In this document: positions 1-11,149 of the stretch, in pieces
How positions within the stretch are numbered: the stretch's first letter is position 1
How the letters are laid out: the number at the start of each line of letters is the position of its first letter
DNA from: Pachyseris speciosa
Taxonomy: Eukaryota > Cnidaria > Anthozoa > Scleractinia > Pachyseridae
NCBI GenBank assembly: GCA_016490735.1
Contig: JAEMWC010000384.1
Coordinates: 377,501 to 441,500, forward strand
Reading direction: 5' to 3'
DNA: 64,000 nucleotides
The notes under the pieces: model-generated
The model's database searches: none
Seen by the model: only the letters and a program-made list of their open reading frames with translations
What the model was told of the DNA's origin: nothing
Made by a program: the position numbers and the translations under genes

Positions 1-908
1 TTCCCGCAAAGCACGGTAGCTTACATGCCCGAGATCCTTCTTTAATACAATAATCCGACTTTATGACGTGTGTTGTGGGCATTTTACAATCTAAACTACG
101 GATATTTTAAGGCTTCTCTTTTCGCATAGACCACCTTGTAGGATACCTCGACTAATACGATTGTCGGCAGCCATGGTTACTTATAAGTAATGCTAAAGAA
201 TGATCACCAGGAAACTGCAGTATCCCTCGTGAGATTTCCTCGCTGATGAGTTCGTGCAAAATTGACCATTTACACCGTGAAATCGAACTGCAGGGTATAA
301 ACTTTATCACAAGCCTGTCTATACAGTGCTTGGCCCTGTTGTCCAAAGCACAATTAAGTGACTAATCCAGGCTTAGTGTGTACTTTGACTTCAGCTTTAT
401 TACCTGCTAAAAAAAATATTTTTCTAGGGTTTTTGGCCCATCAGTTGCCATTAAGACTACTCCTTAGGCTTTTAAAAACAGACGAAATGAAACCTTCGAA
501 TAACTTAAGATCGTGGATTTGCGTTAATCGGCCTTCCGGACAGCTTAGCTCAGTACATTGAAATAATATGCGCAGGTTTGAGTATTAGCTTAAAAGGCGA
601 TGGCTTGTCCTATTCTTTTTGGAACACAAATCACTGTTTGCCGTTTTGAAGATGGAAATAGTTTGACTATATTTTCACTAGAATCCAGAGTAGAAATGAA
701 CCCACTTGCTTTCTTGGTCGATCAATGGCTGTAGTTCACCACGAAATTTCTGCAGGTCTAACTGGTTAAATCTTTTGGGATGTACCGCCGCGTACTCGAA
801 TGGTCAAGTTGTTGAACTGTATTATTCAAATAACTGCTCCGGGAATTTTTGCGTGAAAAAAATATGAAGTGAAGAAAACTATGCTTAGCTTCTGTCTCAA
901 GACTAGCG
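1..908. other. No gene recognised
   Basis: AT-rich sequence with only short open frames on both strands (the longest about 67 codons) and no recognisable motif or repeat. It ends where the tandem duplication at 909 begins. Confidence 0.6.
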
Positions 909-1041
909 GTCTGATATAATCCCCAACTGAAGAAATTTCGGCATTCTTAGAAATTTCTAAGGAGGGCAATCAACTACAGATACTGACTCCCTCGATAACA
1001 TTCTGTTACGAATCAAATTTCCGCATTTGCAATAAATTTAC

Positions 1042-1110
1042 TAGTCTCCATCGCAGCCGTTTTTAGTATCGTCACGCAACGATACCAAAAACGGCTGCGA
1101 TGGAGACTAG
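1042..1110. mobile_element. 69-bp foldback MITE, 9-bp TSD (copy 1)
   Basis: Almost the whole element is an inverted repeat starting TAGTCTCCATCGCAGCCG and ending with its complement. It is flanked on both sides by the 9-bp word TAAATTTAC (1033-1041 and 1111-1119). The same terminus recurs at 40742-41065 and 56882-56971, also with 9-bp TSDs. A 9-bp TSD with long TIRs suggests a Mutator-like (MULE) mobiliser; that class is inference. Confidence 0.8.
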
Positions 1111-1313
1111 TAAATTTACCAAACGTAAACTTCTTGTAATTAATATTATCTGATATCATATCAATTGATGAAATTCATATGTCTGATATAATCCCCAACT
1201 GAAGAAATTTCGGCATTCTTAGAAATTTCTAAGGAGCGCAATCAACCACAGATACTGATTCCCTCGACAGCATTCTGTTACGAATCAAATTTCCGCATTT
1301 GCAATAAATTTAC

Positions 1314-1382
1314 TAGTCTCCATCGCAGCCGTTTTTAGTATCGTCACGCAACGATACTAAAAACGGCTGCGATGGAGACTAG
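1314..1382. mobile_element. 69-bp foldback MITE, 9-bp TSD (copy 2, by tandem duplication)
   Basis: It is identical in layout to the element at 1042-1110, displaced by 272 bp, with the same flanking TAAATTTAC (1305-1313 and 1383-1391). It exists because the host segment was duplicated, not through a second insertion. Confidence 0.8.
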
Positions 1383-1452
1383 TAAATTTACCAAACGTAA
1401 ACTTCTTGTAATATTATCTGATATCATATCAATTGATGAAGTTCATATGACG

Positions 1453-2206
1453 TGCCTTTTCCTCCATAAAAATTACAAGATTTTCCTGTTTTATGGAATT
1501 GCTAAGAATGTAAGTCATCTTGTGTTGTGATTTTATGAGCCCCCGAGCCCAGCCTTAAAATAGTCGTTAAGGAATCAAAACAACTACAAAAAATAAAAGG
1601 CTTTAGATAAATTCGTGGAATAATGACAACAAGAGGCTACAATTAGCCTAAACCCGGGCTTGTAAAAAACAGTATTGTATCCCTAACTTAGTGCTAAACA
1701 AAAGAATAGAGGGAAGTCTGTCTTTCTTACATCGGACGCATTGTGTTTAGCTTGTGTTGGAGTCTGTTTCTTTAGACCCCTATCAACATTTATTCCTCTA
1801 AAATACAGCTCAACCATTGAGAACAGTAATTATAACACTTGTAAAAAATATTTCTAAAAGAACAAGAAAAAGAGAAACAGAAAAATAAAGCCCGTGATAT
1901 ATACCACTAAAAAAGCTAAAAGACATCAAACCCGGGTTAGCTGTGTCACAGGCAAGAACAGTGACCTTTAGGCCACAGAGGTTTATCCTTTTGCAAGGTG
2001 ATAAAAATAGTGTATTGATTCCAAAAAAAAAACTAAGCACACTTGTTTTCGCTTCGATGGATAATTGTTTGAGAAAGGAAACGCTTATCGAACGATGTAG
2101 GATTTTTTCGCATAAACGTTAATGGAGTACGTCTCGGTGAAATGTGAGTAGAAAATTAATTAGCAGAGTGAAACTGTTTACAAACACTTCTCCTTTGTCG
2201 TCTCAT
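1453..2206. other. No gene recognised
   Basis: Intergenic AT-rich sequence. The longest open frame (1810-2040, minus) is hydrophobic and poly-A derived and shows no family features. Confidence 0.5.
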
Positions 2207-2430
2207 GTTATTATAATCGGCTCCGAAGCACAAGACCTAGAAAACTCAGACCCACCCCCCCAAACTGTAAAAACTCAAACCCCTCATAAACGGCGATAAT
2301 TCATTTTGCCCACGTTTATTTCACTTTGAAAATTTGTATAGTTGTGAGGGGGTCTGAGTTTTCCAGTTTGGGGTAGGGGGGGGGGGTCTGAGTATTCTAG
2401 GTCTCGTGCTCCGGAGCCGATTATAATAAC
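2207..2430. mobile_element. Foldback element with G/C-rich arms
   Basis: The left arm begins GTTATTATAATCGGCTCCG and the right arm ends with its complement. Inside each arm are CTAGAAAACTCAGACC-type words and homopolymer C or G runs. Inverted-arm structure is clear over about 80 bp per side; no TSD was resolved. Confidence 0.7.
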
Positions 2431-2480
2431 GTGAAGTGTTTGTTATCTGGGATAAATAGACGGTGTAACATTTCAGCGCA

Positions 2481-2645
2481 CTGAACGGCGATAATTTATT
2501 TTGTCCACGTTTATTTGACTTTGAAAATTTGTATAGTTTTGAGGGGGTCTGAGTTTTCCAGACTTCGGGGGGGGGGGGGGGGGGGGGGGCTGAGTTTTCT
2601 AGGTCTGAGGTCTGAGTTTTCTAGGTCTGATTTCTCCAGACACCC
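2481..2645. repeat. Partial second copy of the 2207-2430 element with a long poly-G
   Basis: The stretch AACGGCGATAATTTATTTTG through GAGGGGGTCTGAGTTTTCC repeats the centre and right arm of the previous element. It ends in an uninterrupted G run of more than 20 bases near 2568, then the duplicated word CTGAGTTTTCTAGGT. Confidence 0.7.
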
Positions 2646-2690
2646 GATACGGGGAACACGGCGGCAATCCATCTGGAGTTAAATTTTGGT

Positions 2691-3170
2691 CATGTTAAAA
2701 GCTTTCTTCTCGCTGTTGAACTTGCAAACATTCGTATAGACACTTCTCTTAACATATTAGTTGTTCAGACTTCAAAGACACAAGGTGAATCGACGTTTTC
2801 CAATACGTGACAACAGGCATCATTCTTGCTGTTGATATGAGATTTACACTTCCGAATCACTCGGCCGTGAAAGGTCAAACTCCCTTTGTCTGTAGTCTCT
2901 AATTTTTGGCGCTCCCCTCACGTTGCGTCTCCTCGCAACTTCGCGCGCGCACGTGGCCCCAAAATCCGTCGCCAAAATTAGAGACTACTCGCAATCTCCT
3001 GAAGCAGTCCATCTGCCGTAAGTTTACTCATGTTAAAAGCTTTCTTCTCGCCGTTGAACTTGCAAACATTCGCATAGACACTTCTCTTAACATATTGTTT
3101 GTTCAGACTTCAAAAGCCACAAGATGAATCGACATTTTCCCATACGTGACAACACGCATCACTGTTGTTA
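2691..3170. repeat. Direct repeat pair, 2691-2845 and 3029-3170
   Basis: CATGTTAAAAGCTTTCTTCTC starts the repeat at 2691 and again at 3029 (offset 338). Similarity extends about 140 bp, through ATCGACRTTTTCC and the GTGACAACA word. The space between copies contains the short foldback at 2893-2986. Confidence 0.8.
2893..2986. mobile_element. Short foldback with GTAGTCTCTAATTTT ends
   Basis: The left end GTAGTCTCTAATTTTTGGCG is mirrored by CGCCAAAATTAGAGACTAC on the right, about 94 bp in total with a GC-rich centre. The ends resemble TAGTCTCC of the 9-bp-TSD family, but no TSD is visible here, so membership is uncertain. Confidence 0.55.
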
Positions 3171-3855
3171 AAAATAGTTAGCGCTTGCGCAGAAACGCCG
3201 GAAGTGCCATTTGTGGATGATACTCGACGACGAAAAAGAATAATCGTCGGTAGTTTAAGACCCGGGCGCCGCGCGAGACGCGCGCAGCCCGGGTAATGAT
3301 ATGACAACAATTGACATGGAAACAGGAAAATGCTGCCCCTTGTGGCCAAACAGTTTACTTCTACGAAATGTTAGAAGCCGCTTCTTCAATTATCTTTAAT
3401 CAAATTGTTGTAATAGATATTTCCTTATAATTTCACATTATGGTTTGTATAATTTGTTTTCGGCGAAATTGCCTTTTTTTTTTTCAAAATACCGCGACAC
3501 AAGTGCAAAATATGGGAAATTAAAATAGACGGGCGTGCCAACCGCAGGAATTAATGCAGACAGCGCTGTGGGGTACGGTCTAGAAAACCAGTCAGTTTTT
3601 GCAGTTTCTTACGCTCCAAATTTTCTCCAATTTCGCTTTCTCTGATTCGAGTTCAGAGTTCTGGCGTTCAAATCACCATTGACTTCTGTAAATGCCGGAA
3701 AATTCTACCTGTAGACAAACTAACTTCTCGGATCAGTTATGGTTTTAGTAATACTAATGTACCGGAGTAGGTCCACGTATTTCAGAGGCAGAAGAGCGTG
3801 ATTCTAATTCGCGCGTTTATGGCTTTGCAAAAACATTAAGAATTTTTCACTTAAA
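3171..3855. other. No gene recognised
   Basis: Unique-looking intergenic sequence. It contains a small GC-rich palindrome around 3262-3295 (CCCGGGCGC / GCAGCCCGGG) and no convincing coding frame. Confidence 0.5.
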
Positions 3856-5915
3856 AATAACTCTCAATGGTACGTTTCGTTACTTGGCAATGGGATAACA
3901 AGAAACAATCTGTGGTGCATGGGTCGTGTAATTGTTCGCGGAATTGGTGGCGGATTCTTGAATTGGTTGACTTAATTGTAACAAGCCTTTTCAGATGTTT
4001 TTCTGTGACGGAATCAACAGCTACAAGAGGAAATGCATTTAATTTTAAGAAGCTCGTGTTTCCCATTTTATTTACGTTTTCAATTTCTTTTTAACTATAA
4101 TTGAGGAAATTCTCCACCTTACGACAACTAAGGTTACTAAGGAAATTTATCGCCGCTGGACACCAATGGTTTGTTCTGTACACTTGTAATGCACTTGCAA
4201 AAACTGGTTTATAATAATCACTATACACTGAAACAGTCAAGGGAGGTGTCCACTTCGGTGAGAAAGTTTCGCTGACTTTCTGCCCGGTCCGCTGTCGTCT
4301 CTTTCCTCTTTAATTTTTTTTGATCCAGAAATTGTTACAAGGACTGACTTTTTATCGGAACTAAAATTTATGACTGCCCGATTTCTTGACCCCAAGAAGC
4401 ACGTCTCTGGTTAGGCGTGGGGGCGCATCGAAACCTGGGGCGAACGAGCGGAGGAGACTGGGTGTCTAGTCTCTTTTGTTTTTGTGTAGGCTACCTGTGG
4501 TAGCTCACACTATAGTCATCGAATTTTGTCCGTCAGTCCATCCGTTCGTTCGTAACACATCACGTGACGTACCTTGGGAGTAAGGAGACCAATCAGACAA
4601 AAGGATTACATCATCCTTACAGTCGAATGTAGTCGAATCCAGGCCCCAAGTGCATATTTTCTTGTTTTGTTTTCGTTTAAAAGGCATCAATCATCGAAAG
4701 GGACGTTAGAAAGTTCTGCGCGAAAATGGTCATTCAGTCTCCTCAAGAGAGCAAAGTAAGTATCAAGGCTTGAATTCATAAGAAATTCCACGTATACAGC
4801 AGTGTAATCGATCGAAGCATATGAAATTCAAGCTTATCAGGCGATGAAGTTACAGCTGAAGTCCACCTTTGCGACTCATTCATGGCAAGAAATGAGGGAC
4901 ACGTGTGCGCAGTTCGTAGCGACACTTAGAAAAATCACGCTAAAAACATGGCGGGCATAAATAAAGAGGCTTGAGTGAAGAAAATTAAATTTTTTGACAT
5001 ACCTCTCTAAGCTTTTGACTTTTCCACTGGTATCAGTCTGATCCTGTTTCTTGACATCGATAGTCGTTCTTTGACACAATAATGAGTCACTTTCCAGCTT
5101 TATCCGCCACGGTTTTGAACTTTGAAGTTGAGCTCTCTTCTTTGGTAAGAAAAGTATGGCGGAATGCCTTTTCCAGCTCAATCGCCTTCGAAAAATCTAA
5201 CTTTGCAAGCCCGTACGGGAACGAATTCCCTGCTATCAATCCGATCCTGTTACTTGACATCGATAGTCGTTCTTTGACACAAACATTAGTCACTTTCCAG
5301 CTTAAATAAAGTATTAATAACTCTCAATGGTACGTTTCGTTACTTGGCAATGGGATAACAAGAAAAAAATCTGTGGTGCATGGGTCGTGTGATTGTTCGC
5401 GGAATTGGTGGCGGATTCTTGAATTGGTTGACTTAATTGTAACAAGCCTTTTCAGATGTTTTTCGGTGACGGAATCAACAGCTACAAGAAGAAATGCATT
5501 TAATTTTAAGAAGCTCGTGTTTCCCATTTAATTTACGTTTTCAATTTCTTTTTAACTATAATTGAGGAAATTCTCCACCTTACGACAACTAAGGTTACTA
5601 AGGAAATTTATCGCCGCTGGACACCAATGGTTTGTTCTCTACACTTGCAAAAACTGACTTATAACAGTCAAGGGAGGTTTCCATTTCGGTGATAAAGTTT
5701 TCGCTGACTTTCTCAGTGCCCAGCCTGCTGTCGTCCCTTAATTGTTTTTTTTTTATCCAGAAATTTTTACAAGGACTGATTTTTTATCGGAATAAATTGA
5801 TGACTGCCCGATTTCTTGCACCGCTAGAAGCACGTCTCTGGTTAGGCGCGGGGGCGCATCGAAACCTGGAGCGAACGAGCGGAGGGGACTGGGTCTTCTC
5901 TTTTGTTTTTCTTCT
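3856..5915. repeat. Segmental duplication, 3856-4475 and 5316-5915
   Basis: AATAACTCTCAATGGTACG begins both copies, 1460 bp apart, and similarity runs for roughly 600 bp through GGCGCATCGAAACCTGG to the AGCGGAGG...ACTGGGT word. The second copy has small deletions. The spacer holds a shorter direct repeat (5031-5105 and 5237-5308, offset about 206) around CTTGACATCGATAGTCGT. Short open frames shared by the copies are not conserved beyond the duplication and are not called genes. Confidence 0.85.
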
Positions 5916-6131
5916 CGCTCCAGTCTCACTGCCTTGCTTGCCGGCTCACGCTTTCGACTTTTCATAGAGGGACTGCTACAGTTAAGTCGGGTTTTTATTG
6001 GAGTAATCATTTCCAGTCGCACGTAGAGCCCCAACTATTGGCATTGTTTTCTAATTGACGATTATTCAAACTTTGCCATCCGTTCTACGAATATACACAC
6101 CCTGTTCTCTTGCTTCTCCATGCACGTGTTA

Positions 6132-6483
6132 GGCCCTTTTCAAACGTCGTGCTACTGCCCGTGCTCGACTGTCGCACGACTGTAGCACGACTTGGTTTCA
6201 GACGTCGAATTTAATTCCTTCGAATTAAAAAGTTGTTGCCCAATTTCGTAGCCAGAATCGTCGGGTGCCGTAATTAAAACACTGACCAGCCGTTGTGCGA
6301 AGCAAATCCAAAATGCTAATTTATGAATTGAGTTCGACACGGCAGTAGCACGTTTGCCGTGTAGCACAGGCATCCTTACCGTGCTACACGGCGGTAGCAC
6401 GACTTGGTTTCAAACGTCGTGTTCAAGTCGCATTTAATTCGATTGAGGTCGACACGGCAGTCGCAGGACATTTGAAATGGGCC
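6132..6483. mobile_element. 352-bp TIR MITE with TTA TSD (PIF/Harbinger-like)
   Basis: Termini GGCCCTTTTCAAACGTCGTG and the complement of GGCCCATTTCAAATGTCC are flanked by TTA at 6129-6131 and 6484-6486. A 3-bp TTA/TAA target duplication with GG-starting TIRs is typical of PIF/Harbinger. A related, inverted sequence lies at 44845-45110. Confidence 0.75.
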
Positions 6484-6704
6484 TTAGAGTCACCGTGTGC
6501 AGTCACTAAGTTCCGATTTCCCTTTTTTAAAGCGTCTATAACTACTAAAAGCTCAGTACCTATTTGAAAAATGTCGGTTTATAGAAAAACGAAGAAAAGC
6601 ACAGCGGTGCAATAAACTTTGCCCTCTTTGTTTGTCATTTCATTTCGTTTAAAATGAAGGCCCGTTAACACGCTCGTACTGCAAAAGTTTGCAACTAAGA
6701 GACT

Positions 6705-7310
6705 TTTTTACGAAGATTTTCCAGCTACCTATCTAATAATTTATGAAAGCTTATCAAATGAGTTGAAGTGTTCAGTAAGATAAATGCAAAGAAATGGCGT
6801 AAATCTCAGTAAAAAATCGGCGAAGGTTGTTTACCTGAAAAACCGGTTTTTTCTGCTGTTTACAGTATCATGACGTCAAGAGAGGTTATCGCGGTAAATC
6901 ACACACCACATAGAAGCGGCCAGGAAGCAAACTGCGAATTAAAATCGTCTTGTCAAGTTAGCGAACCGACTTCCTCTATACATTAAAACTTCCTGCACTG
7001 TTCTGAGATTGTTTTTACAAAGACTTTCCAACTACCTATCTAATAATTTATGAAAGCTTTTTTTTAGTATCAAAGCTAAATGCAAAGAAATGGCAAAAGT
7101 GTAAAAATCGGCGAAGGTTGTTTGCCTGGAAAACCGGTTTTTCCTGCTGTTTACAGTATCGTGACGTCACCAGAGGTTATCGCGGTAAAACATCACTACA
7201 CATAGGCGGCCAGGAAACAAACTGATTACAATCATCTTGTCAAGTTAGCGAACCGACGTCCTCTATACATTAAAACTTCTGGCACAGTTCTGAGAGTTAT
7301 TATTTTTAAG
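6705..7310. repeat. Tandem duplication, period about 307 bp
   Basis: CTACCTATCTAATAATTTATG occurs at 6725 and 7032, and similarity covers essentially the whole unit, including AAAACCGGTTTTT, GTTTACAGTATC and GAGGTTATCGCGGTAAA. The copies differ by scattered substitutions and short indels, so the duplication is not recent. Confidence 0.85.
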
Positions 7311-9700
7311 TGCGTTTGTGTTTGTTTAAACTTCACAAAAACAAAACTCGAATGTTAACTTTATCAAATGTTTATTTTGAATGTTTCAATACGCTTGACG
7401 CCATGCATACCGGCCGCAGGAAGGGGAATAAGGGGCATGGACCGCCAGATCAGCGCTGGACATTGAGATAATTTTTTCCTATCTCACGTTTTATTAGGAT
7501 GCGCATCGCGTTTCGGTGGACATTCTGCTTCCCATACCAGTCTTCTAAACTTGTAAGGTGTTTTTATTTCATGTAGATTTATATGAAGCACCCTGTCACT
7601 GTGAGGTTGATTTTGAAGCTTATTTTATTCCCTTCAAAAACGCACTAATCTACCCTGGTAAAGTGCAAGTGCCAATTTTGTCGGTAATCCAGGAAAGTCA
7701 AAATGGCAGTCACAATTTATAATTCTTCTTCTTTTTGACAGACCTATTATATATCAAAGAAATTATTATCACTCAATCATCACTCGGTGTCATTTAGGTC
7801 ATGATTCAGTCAAGGAATCCTTTATAAGTACACTTTAAAACGTAAGCGATTTGGCTTAATACTTCAATTAATTTTTTTCCTGGAAATTCTTATGAGAATG
7901 AAAATTTACTAAAACTAGACGCGCCAATTTGTTACCGATTTTATGCCCACTTTTGAGCGCTCATGAATTCAAGTTTTACATTAACGTCCGCTAACGCAAC
8001 ATGAACATAAGTACACTGGAGTTTTCATATTTCCGTCGTTGACCTTCAAATTGCTGCAAGTTCCCTTTATAGGTTCTCTAAAGGTCGGTGTTGCGCAACA
8101 GGAGAATCTGATAATAATCCTTAACTCTTTCGTTTCTTGTTTTTTGAACGACATTCAGTTATACAGTTCTTAATGACCTGTAAAACTTATCCGTGCTAAA
8201 AGAAATATTGGAAAATACAGTTGCCCCAGTCACAAAGTCAGTTTTGCTCTTTTCGATTGCTTCAGGAAGAATAGCAATTTGTCGAGACAACATATTTTAA
8301 GGTTTTGCAGAAATTGGACGACATAAAAGACGTTTATTCAGCAAAAGAAAACATTAAACAAGTGTTAGTCAGGATTTGTAAGAATTTAGCCAGAATTTGA
8401 TTTGTGAGATTTTATCATGAGTCCTACCATTTTGAATTATATAACTTGGCTTCTGATACCGTCAACTGAGAATAAACATAAAGTGCACTGAAACATGTAA
8501 CCTTTAACTTTTTTGGATGCATGAATTCCACGTTCTATTTGCATCGGTTAAGTAAGATTTACCTAGCAATCGATAGGAACGTAAGGCAAACGACTGATAA
8601 AGGAAGGACTCGTTTTGGGGGAAACACATACTTTTCAACCTACAGCTTTGGACGCCCTACCCGTGATGTCCATACAGTTGCAAAATTGGAAGCGTGAGTT
8701 AAAGAACGAAACTAGCGCAGAGGCGGATATAGGGGAAGATGCAGGGGTGTAATAGTATTACTCGCAAACGTTTCCTTGTATCCAGATTAGTTGATAGTTT
8801 ACGTAATTTCTAAAAATTGACTAGATGCGTGTGTCAGTCATTTCATATAAAGACAGTCTATTTAAATTGTTCAGGAGAATATAATTAGCAAGAAACAGCA
8901 CTACATGTTCACCAATTTGAAATGAAAAGAACTTGATTGAAGTCAAAACATCCTTTGTCTGCCAAATCGAACACGGTTTGAGGTCTCGTCCAATATTTGT
9001 ATTTTAACACCTTTCATAATTTTTGTATTCCTGGGGATTTTTCTCGTCCAAAAATTTTAAATTGGAAAGCACGTAGTCCTATGAATAAAACTTTACGGAT
9101 TTCACAGACACTACATTAATTACAAAGTTACATTTTCCTTTTAGGGGCCAATTGAAACAGGTTACCCAAGGTTAAGGATAAATGCGAGGAATCCCCAACA
9201 TTTAAAACTGGCTGTCTGGCTCTCCTGGAGTGTCACCGTGTATGGAAATTTGATGACTGTGAGAATATCATGAATTATTTGCAAGAGGAATTTGCGTTTT
9301 GTAGTTAAGCTTTCCTCATTGTTTTAATTTATGAACATAAATATATCTACATTTAGTTACAAAACATAGTGATCAGCTTAATTGTACGTCTCAACTCGGT
9401 CGTCATTGAAAAATACGAAATCGCAAATAGAAAACTCTTGCAGATTACTAACTTTTCAACGCTCTTCTTACAAAGAATATCAGTCTCTCGCCATTTTAAA
9501 TCGCAAGATAAGTCATTCAAAGTTGTCACAGTCAACAATTCTTCATCGTTCATAAATGCCTATGTTCAGTGAGTGCCGTTGTAGAATGCATCCGAACTCT
9601 TCGTAGGACTGCGGTCAATTCCTGATGATCAAGTGACAATAAAATTATTGATCGGAGATTGCAAGTAAGTTTTCAGATAGTTCACATTCAGTGTTCTATT
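7311..9700. other. AT-rich intergenic stretch, no gene recognised
   Basis: About 2.4 kb without a supported coding frame, RNA gene or clear repeat. The two opposite open frames near 9353-9572 are mutual shadows and lack family features. Confidence 0.5.
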
Positions 9701-9751
9701 CGACGTCAGGGGGGAAAATTTGCTTTCCAATTCGTCTTCAGCGCCATAGAC

Positions 9752-10006
9752 TTACAATTCTGTGGAGCAGAAGTTAGTCGTTAAAACACCATCTTGAGCA
9801 ACAAATGTCTGAGACCATTCTTCGGTTGGACTGTTCACTACTCCCATCCACGGCAAAGTTTTTCTTCTTGATCTTCCACGCGAGATAGAACTGTTTCTTC
9901 GCCTTAGCTGAGCTGTCGCTCCAACTCTGAGAACGCTTGACTCAATACGGTCCTCCATATTGATCGATAATCTCCAGCCTTCGTCGTTTGCGCTTGATGG
10001 TTTCAT
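9752..10006 (-). CDS. Small basic serine-rich protein, paralogue A (84 aa)
   Basis: An intronless-looking frame encodes 84 residues. Residues about 24-84 match the protein at 20608-21030 almost throughout: SVLxVG, AQLRR, NSSISRGRxRR, NSPxEE and an identical C-terminus QDGVLTTNFCSTEL. The frame stays open upstream to about 10102 without another ATG, so the first in-frame ATG is taken. The product is probably soluble, with no signal peptide or membrane span. The final S-T-E-L fits a class I PDZ ligand, and RRNS fits a basophilic kinase site; both are inference. A TATA-like box and a CRE-like word lie upstream. I do not recognise the family. Reality is supported by protein-level conservation between two divergent copies. 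Confidence 0.7.
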   Translation of the reverse strand: MKPSSANDEGWRLSINMEDRIESSVLRVGATAQLRRRNSSISRGRSRRKTLPWMGVVNSPTEEWSQTFVAQDGVLTTNFCSTEL

Positions 10007-10224
10007 TTTGCTGAAGTCAGCCGCGTAACCAAGCGGTCGTTTGAACTGAGGTTGCGTTTTTACTTGCTGCTTAAATAGGGACTTCCAAATCCTAATATTT
10101 CCTGTTTATCTCAAACAAAGTTGAGACCTTTTCGCATAGGACGACGCAATTCTTCGAAAACTCGTGATTACCTACTTGCCTCCCAGTCGTCTCACATCCT
10201 TTCTGACTCAAAGGTGAAAAGGCC

Positions 10225-10248
10225 GACGTCAGCTCCTATATTTATATA
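10225..10248 (-). promoter_or_regulatory. TATA-like box and CRE-like site upstream of paralogue A
   Basis: Read on the minus strand, TATATAAATA occupies 10248-10239, followed by TGACGTCG at about 10231-10224. Transcription would start near 10210, giving a 5' UTR of about 200 nt before the ATG at 10006. Confidence 0.45.
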
Positions 10249-10259
10249 GGATACAGATA

Positions 10260-11149
10260 GCTGTGTCTTTTATTTTTTTCATTTAGCAATGTCGTCGTAA
10301 CTATTCAGCTGGCAAAAATTAAAGGTTAGATACAATTTCCGTCTACTTTGAAGCTTCCCAGTGGTTCATGGATCTTGAAATGTATAGAATTCCAATATAC
10401 CTATTAAATCCGACCTGTTGAAAGTAGGTCAGGACCCTACAATTAAACCTCTCACTGGAAAAATCTTAAACATTTCTAAGTTTGCATTTGCAGAGTTAAT
10501 GAGCAAGCAATATTACCTAATCGTTTTGCATTGTTATTATTCAATTCTCCTTTTTTTTCCTCCAGCTGCGAATTCCAGTAAAAACTGATGATGATTTGTG
10601 CTAATTTTTAGCTACACTTGTTAATCAGCTTTTAATTCATTGTGGCAAGTCCTGGTGGCTGGTTGATGGCAGGCTAGTGTCGTAATTTGTACTAATACTT
10701 CACTGTTAGTAGTACACCTTTTACAACAGCAGTACACTCAACAAAATAACTCAATTTTGATTGGTCGTAAGCAGTACAGTTAATCCGATTTCCTATAAGA
10801 AGAAATCGCGAGTTTGTATGATGTTGCAATGTGACGGAAGAGGGAAAATGGTATTAGCTATTTTTAAAGATGACAAAATCAAGATAACTGATAGTATTAC
10901 AATTCATAACGTTTGTCATTGACTAGAGGCTTAAGTGCCGGTCTGGGCTCTGTGGATCAGGAACGCCTCACGTGCCCTCCTAATAGAATCACGTTGAAAG
11001 TAGAGTTTTCAATTGGAATGAGAAGCATGTTTAAACTTTTCCAACAATGTTCGATTGAAACACCTTTGACCCAGGGGATCTAATTTGCCAATCGCTATCC
11101 ACGTTACGTAAGAAAGAGGATAATTCGTTTTCGTGAGAAAAGTGTCCTC
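10260..11149. other. No gene recognised
   Basis: AT-rich intergenic sequence between paralogue A and the LINE remnant. No coding frame, RNA fold or repeat pattern stands out. Confidence 0.5.

Larger units (their letters stand above)
909..1452. repeat. Tandem duplication, two 272-bp units, each with a perfect-type hairpin
   Basis: The unit beginning GTCTGATATAATCCCC starts at 909 and again at 1181, an exact 272-bp offset, with few differences between copies. Each unit carries one short MULE-like foldback element (1042-1110 and 1314-1382). The element's TSD and flanks are copied too, so duplication followed the insertion. Confidence 0.9.

Noticed and set aside
3851..4094. Opposed 71-75 codon frames repeated at 5324-5527
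   Set aside because: They are repeated only because the DNA segment is duplicated. The two frames oppose each other and the downstream copy is altered by indels.
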